A stretch of 62,495 nt of DNA from Candidatus Omnitrophota bacterium (lineage in GTDB: Bacteria; Omnitrophota; Gorgyraeia; Tantalellales; Tantalellaceae). The notes under the pieces are model-generated. The model was given only the letters and a program-made list of their open reading frames with translations, did no database searches and had not been told where the DNA came from. A program made the translations under genes and the position numbers. The stretch's first letter is position 1. Each line of letters opens with the position of its first letter. Positions 59,556 to 62,495 of this stretch are shown piece by piece. The stretch lies in assembly GCA_015231405.1 (NCBI GenBank), contig JADGBR010000018.1, positions 1 to 62,495 of the forward strand. Direction: 5' to 3'.

Positions 59556-60586
59556 TCCCTGTATAGGTCGTCCCGATCAAAGGCCTCTTCCATACCGATA
59601 GGCCCTTTTTTTCCGAAAGTTTTAGCGATGATCTTACCGATAAACTCCCTGTCTTCCGCGGCCAGGCATTTCGGGTTGTGGTCCCTGAAGAACTTCACTT
59701 TCCATCCTTTTTTGAGGATATCTGCGAGCGGCTCGTCCAGGACATTTCCGATCGATACATGTATGAAGGGACAACCGAGAAGATCCCCATTCTCCGTTAT
59801 GTAAACAAGCCCGTTCATTGTCCTGCAGCCGTAATTTATCCCGTATGCCGGGAACACGTCCCTCCTGACGGCCGGATATTTTTCCGACAGTTCTTTTATG
59901 TACCCGGCCTCTTCGTCCGTTATCAGGACATCGTACCGCCCCTCCCATTCCCCTATCGGGACAGCCGGAAGAAAAAGCACCGTGAAACCGTTTTTCTGGG
60001 CGAACTCCGCCAGTTCCAGAGTCTCGGGGGTCTTAACGCCGCCCTTAACCGCCACAGTATTAATGCAAACCTGTAAGCCCGCCTCCTTTACAAGGGAAAG
60101 ACCGCGCAAAACTTTCCGGTAAATACCTTTTTCACCCCTGGACAGATCATTCTTTTCCTCGTTAAAACTGTCAAGGCTGCACGATATCTTATCTACCCCC
60201 AGGCCTTTCAGCCTGGCCGCGGTTCCGCGGTCGAGTAATTTAGCGTTGGTCGTGACCGTTATATGGAAAAATTCCGGCCTTATCGCTTTTATGACCTCGT
60301 CCAGGTCCTCCCACATTAAAGGCTCTCCTCCCTGCAGGTTGAACTGGAAAACCCCGGCTTGATCGGCCTCGGCGGATATCCTTTTCACGTCTTCTACCCG
60401 CAATCTGCGTGGCCCGCCTCCCAGACGGCTGGCGTAACAATGCCCGCACGCGAGATTGCACTCGTACCTGTACGCCAGCTCGATCATGGCCAAAGCGTAT
60501 TCCCCGCGGGTCACTTTCCGCCTGTACGCCTCGGACTTTTCGTACGCGCGCGGCTTGGTTAATTTAAGGACATTCGGGTAAGACAT
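59552..60586 (-). CDS. Radical SAM protein, SPASM-like C-terminus
   Basis: 344 residues. The cluster cysteines are 43, 47 and 50 (CNLACGHC). FNLQGGEPLMW, VTTNAKLLD and SCSLDSFNEEKND are MoaA/SPASM motifs. In the C-terminal part GCRTMNGLVYITENGDLLGCPF and the later Cys of NPKCLAAEDREF suggest auxiliary cluster ligands. It overlaps the ATP-grasp gene by 23 bases, so the two products may act in sequence on one substrate. Confidence 0.87.
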   Translation of the reverse strand: MSYPNVLKLTKPRAYEKSEAYRRKVTRGEYALAMIELAYRYECNLACGHCYASRLGGGPRRLRVEDVKRISAEADQAGVFQFNLQGGEPLMWEDLDEVIKAIRPEFFHITVTTNAKLLDRGTAARLKGLGVDKISCSLDSFNEEKNDLSRGEKGIYRKVLRGLSLVKEAGLQVCINTVAVKGGVKTPETLELAEFAQKNGFTVLFLPAVPIGEWEGRYDVLITDEEAGYIKELSEKYPAVRRDVFPAYGINYGCRTMNGLVYITENGDLLGCPFIHVSIGNVLDEPLADILKKGWKVKFFRDHNPKCLAAEDREFIGKIIAKTFGKKGPIGMEEAFDRDDLYRE

Positions 60587-61541
60587 CGCCCTCTTTTATG
60601 ATAATATCTTCGGAATATCTCAGCATCACCAGCCCGATCTCGTAGTTCCCGAGGATCGGGACCGTCCTCTTCCCCGACGCCTGCTCGATCAGGAACCGGG
60701 GGTAATCCCCTCCGGCCTTTATGCTTAGAGCCGACCCCCCCCCGGGCCTGGGGTTCATGTCGATGAAATACACCCCCGAATCGTTCCGGATACATTGGAT
60801 GGTCACCTGTCCGAAGGACCTTATTTTTTTCACCAGTCTTATAGCGGCCGACGAAATATCATCCGACTTGACGGTACGCGCCTTGTAAGACTCCCCGGAA
60901 ACCACCTCTATCCTTTCCCTGGGTATCACCGAGATCACGTTACGGCCGATATCTGAAAAAACATCTACCGTGAATTCCCGGCCTGCGATGTATTCCTGCA
61001 ATATCCATCCGCCGGGGTCTGTCGACACGCGGGATAAGTCAGCCGGACCCATGAGCATCCTTACGCCTCTGGATCCGCTCCCGTAACGGGGCTTCAGCAT
61101 CATAGGGAACCCGATATCCGCTCTGGCCCGGTCCGATAAAAGGCCCGTGCGTGGCGTCTTAAGCCCGATGCCGCTCAAGAACGCGTGAAAGGCGTATTTA
61201 TCTCCGCTCTTCTCGATAACTTCCTTGTCGGATACCGCGACCAGAACGCCGCGCTTTTGGAATAACGCTTTATTCTCGGCGAAAAGCATAAGCTCGCCGT
61301 CACGGGCCGGCACTAAAAGCCCGATCTTTTTCTTTTCGCAAATATCCATGATCGCCCGCAAAAATCCTGGCGAAGTCGATGCCGGGACCACAAATCCGCC
61401 GTCGCTTTTATATAAGCTCGCCGACAACGGATCTTTATCCACGGTCATGACCTTGCCTTTCATGCCGAGACTCTTCAATGCGTCCTTGAACGCTTTCACG
61501 AGCCAGACCTTCCTGGAACCGCTTGTTATCAGAATGTTCAT
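60564..61541 (-). CDS. ATP-grasp ligase (carbamoyl-phosphate-synthase-like)
   Basis: 325 residues from the ATG at 61541 (ATGA overlap with the GNAT gene). The pre-ATP-grasp Rossmann part begins MNILITSGSRKVWLVKAF. The ATP-grasp domain has MMLKPRYGSGSRGVRML, WILQEYIAGREFTVDVFSD and YFIDMNPRPGGG, with the metal-binding Asn and acidic residues. Such enzymes join a carboxylate to an amine or other nucleophile. In this locus it may attach an amino acid or acid to an amino sugar; that is inference. Confidence 0.87.
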   Translation of the reverse strand: MNILITSGSRKVWLVKAFKDALKSLGMKGKVMTVDKDPLSASLYKSDGGFVVPASTSPGFLRAIMDICEKKKIGLLVPARDGELMLFAENKALFQKRGVLVAVSDKEVIEKSGDKYAFHAFLSGIGLKTPRTGLLSDRARADIGFPMMLKPRYGSGSRGVRMLMGPADLSRVSTDPGGWILQEYIAGREFTVDVFSDIGRNVISVIPRERIEVVSGESYKARTVKSDDISSAAIRLVKKIRSFGQVTIQCIRNDSGVYFIDMNPRPGGGSALSIKAGGDYPRFLIEQASGKRTVPILGNYEIGLVMLRYSEDIIIKEGDVLPECP

Positions 61542-62125
61542 TCCGTCAGCCCAGCCTTTTTTCCTGACGATACCCATTCTTCCCTGAGCATGGAGTAAAT
61601 GACGGAATCGTAATATCTTCCCCGCTTGAACTGGTGTTCCCTCAGCACTCCTTCGGATATCATTCCGAACTCCTTAAAATATGACATCACGTCCCCGCGG
61701 AACTCAAATATCTCGGCGTGAAGTTTGTGTAACCCGAGTTCTTTAAAACCTTCGGCGCATAGGAGGCCCAGGGTCGAAATGAAATCGTCCCTGTAGCCGA
61801 AGGTGTCATTTTCCCTGGAGGGATCGAACAATATCGACAATTCACCCCTTTTATTGTACTGGTCCATATGCACGATACCGCAATATCCTATTTTTTTCGC
61901 GGCTCCGCGGCCTTTTCCATGCAAGACCATGAACAGCCGCTGGTTTTTATCCGACTTTATTTTTTTGAGCCACTTTCTCTGATCTTCGTCGGTCAAAGGC
62001 TCGTTCTGCCTGAGAACGTCCATCCTCGAATTCCGCCAGTCTTTTATCAGCCATATGTCCTCTTTATCCAGCGGTTCCAAATACCGGCCACCGATCACAA
62101 GATCTTTTTTGGTTCTCTTTTTCAA
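61538..62125 (-). CDS. GNAT-family acetyltransferase, PseH-like
   Basis: 195 residues. The N-terminal IWLIKDWRNSRMDVLRQNEPLTDEDQRKWL is characteristic of PseH-like enzymes (WRN motif), which acetylate the 4-amino group of UDP-amino sugars on the way to pseudaminic acid. The acetyl-CoA part includes GYCGIVHMD and the late YFKEFGMISEGVLREHQFKRGRYYDSVIYSM. It lies 14 bases after the class III aminotransferase gene and overlaps the ATP-grasp gene. Confidence 0.85.
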   Translation of the reverse strand: MKKRTKKDLVIGGRYLEPLDKEDIWLIKDWRNSRMDVLRQNEPLTDEDQRKWLKKIKSDKNQRLFMVLHGKGRGAAKKIGYCGIVHMDQYNKRGELSILFDPSRENDTFGYRDDFISTLGLLCAEGFKELGLHKLHAEIFEFRGDVMSYFKEFGMISEGVLREHQFKRGRYYDSVIYSMLREEWVSSGKKAGLTE

Positions 62126-62139
62126 ATGCGCTCCTCGCT

Positions 62140-62495
62140 TTACGGCTTGCGGAATACCGGGCTTATCGGCCGCCCCTCCAATAAACCGGAGGCGTTACCG
62201 CGGTCAATGCCTTTTTTTATCACTCCGAGTGCGGTCTTGTACACCGAGAGCGTATAGTCTATATCCCGGCCGGTATGGCTGAAACTCATATTGTGCCCGC
62301 CCGAGAACAGCACTCCTCTTTTTATGCACTCCTGCTGAAAAAGACTTTTTAAGAGCAGGTCATCTTCCCCTGTCTTATCCTTGAAACTTATCACCGTCCT
62401 AGGCGCGGGACCTAAGCATCCCGTGAGGGCGCTCAACCCATATTCCCGGGCGAGAACATTGTATCCGTCCCTCAGCTTCCTGCCCTGTTCCCAAA
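62140..62495 (-). CDS. Class III PLP aminotransferase, C-terminal part only
   Basis: The frame is open to the right edge, so only the last 118 or so residues are visible and the start is outside. WEQGRKLRDGYNVLAREYGL, then PRTVISF, LFQQECIKRGVLFSGGHNMSFSHT and DIDYTLSVYKTAL match the C-terminal domain of glutamate-1-semialdehyde aminotransferase-like enzymes (the HNMSFSHT part near the end is typical). The PLP lysine is not visible. Homologues in glycan loci are often next to NeuB or cytidylyltransferase genes. Confidence 0.8.
   Translation of the reverse strand, partial: WEQGRKLRDGYNVLAREYGLSALTGCLGPAPRTVISFKDKTGEDDLLLKSLFQQECIKRGVLFSGGHNMSFSHTGRDIDYTLSVYKTALGVIKKGIDRGNASGLLEGRPISPVFRKP

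Noticed and set aside
1-62495. CRISPR array, rRNA operon or intact insertion sequence
   Set aside because: No regularly spaced short repeats, no rRNA-like sequence and no full-length transposase frame were seen.

Overview
The window looks like a chromosomal stretch of an uncultured Gram-negative bacterium. Two TolC-type outer-membrane factors, RND pumps, an M15 peptidoglycan peptidase and a lipid-carrier glycan locus all require an outer membrane or a periplasm. Candidate phylum Omnitrophota is my best guess, from the large exported proteins of unknown function at the left edge and the many cobalamin-type radical SAM proteins among glycosyltransferases. That placement is an inference and I could not test it.

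Left third (1-21.9 kb). Two divergent genes encode large exported proteins with no recognisable family (1-830 minus, 1073-4936 plus). A TolC gene and an RND pump gene follow on the plus strand (5418-10747). An A+T-richer methyltransferase gene with its own promoter sits between them, and the tolC 3' end together with the RND start site is duplicated on both sides of it. From 20909 down to 10827 a closely packed minus-strand chain carries an M15 peptidase, TolC, RND pump, DUF2157 protein, GDYXXLXY protein and a ZnuA-ZnuC-ZnuB zinc/manganese importer. A phosphoesterase gene lies upstream of it.

Middle (21.9-26.1 kb). Two diverged copies of an intergenic element each contain a near-consensus sigma70 promoter, about 50 transcribed bases and a strong intrinsic terminator with a GNRA tetraloop. 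The terminator stem carries a compensatory base-pair change. These look like two members of a small RNA family I do not recognise. They bracket two hypothetical genes. A methyltransferase gene, a radical SAM gene and tRNA-Ser(GGA) follow.

Right part (26.2-62.5 kb). This is one large cell-surface glycan locus, almost all on the minus strand and with many 4-base start/stop overlaps. It contains a WecA-type initiating phosphoglycosyltransferase fused to a CapD-like Rossmann domain, a Wzx-type flippase, several glycosyltransferases and sugar-modifying enzymes. Three sub-systems stand out. (1) An Arn-like set: GT39 transferase, SDR, DegT aminotransferase, formyltransferase, ArnC-like GT2 and NodB-type deacetylase. 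(2) A Dlt-like acylation set: fatty acyl-AMP ligase and acyl carrier protein on the plus strand, facing an MBOAT acyltransferase and an SGNH protein on the minus strand. (3) A nonulosonic-acid-like set: NeuB/PseI synthase, PseH-like acetyltransferases, ATP-grasp ligase and a class III aminotransferase running off the right edge. Eight of the nine radical SAM genes in the window lie here and the ninth lies just left of the tRNA. Seven of the nine have the cobalamin-binding-type architecture. I infer that the locus builds an unusually modified surface polysaccharide or glycolipid.
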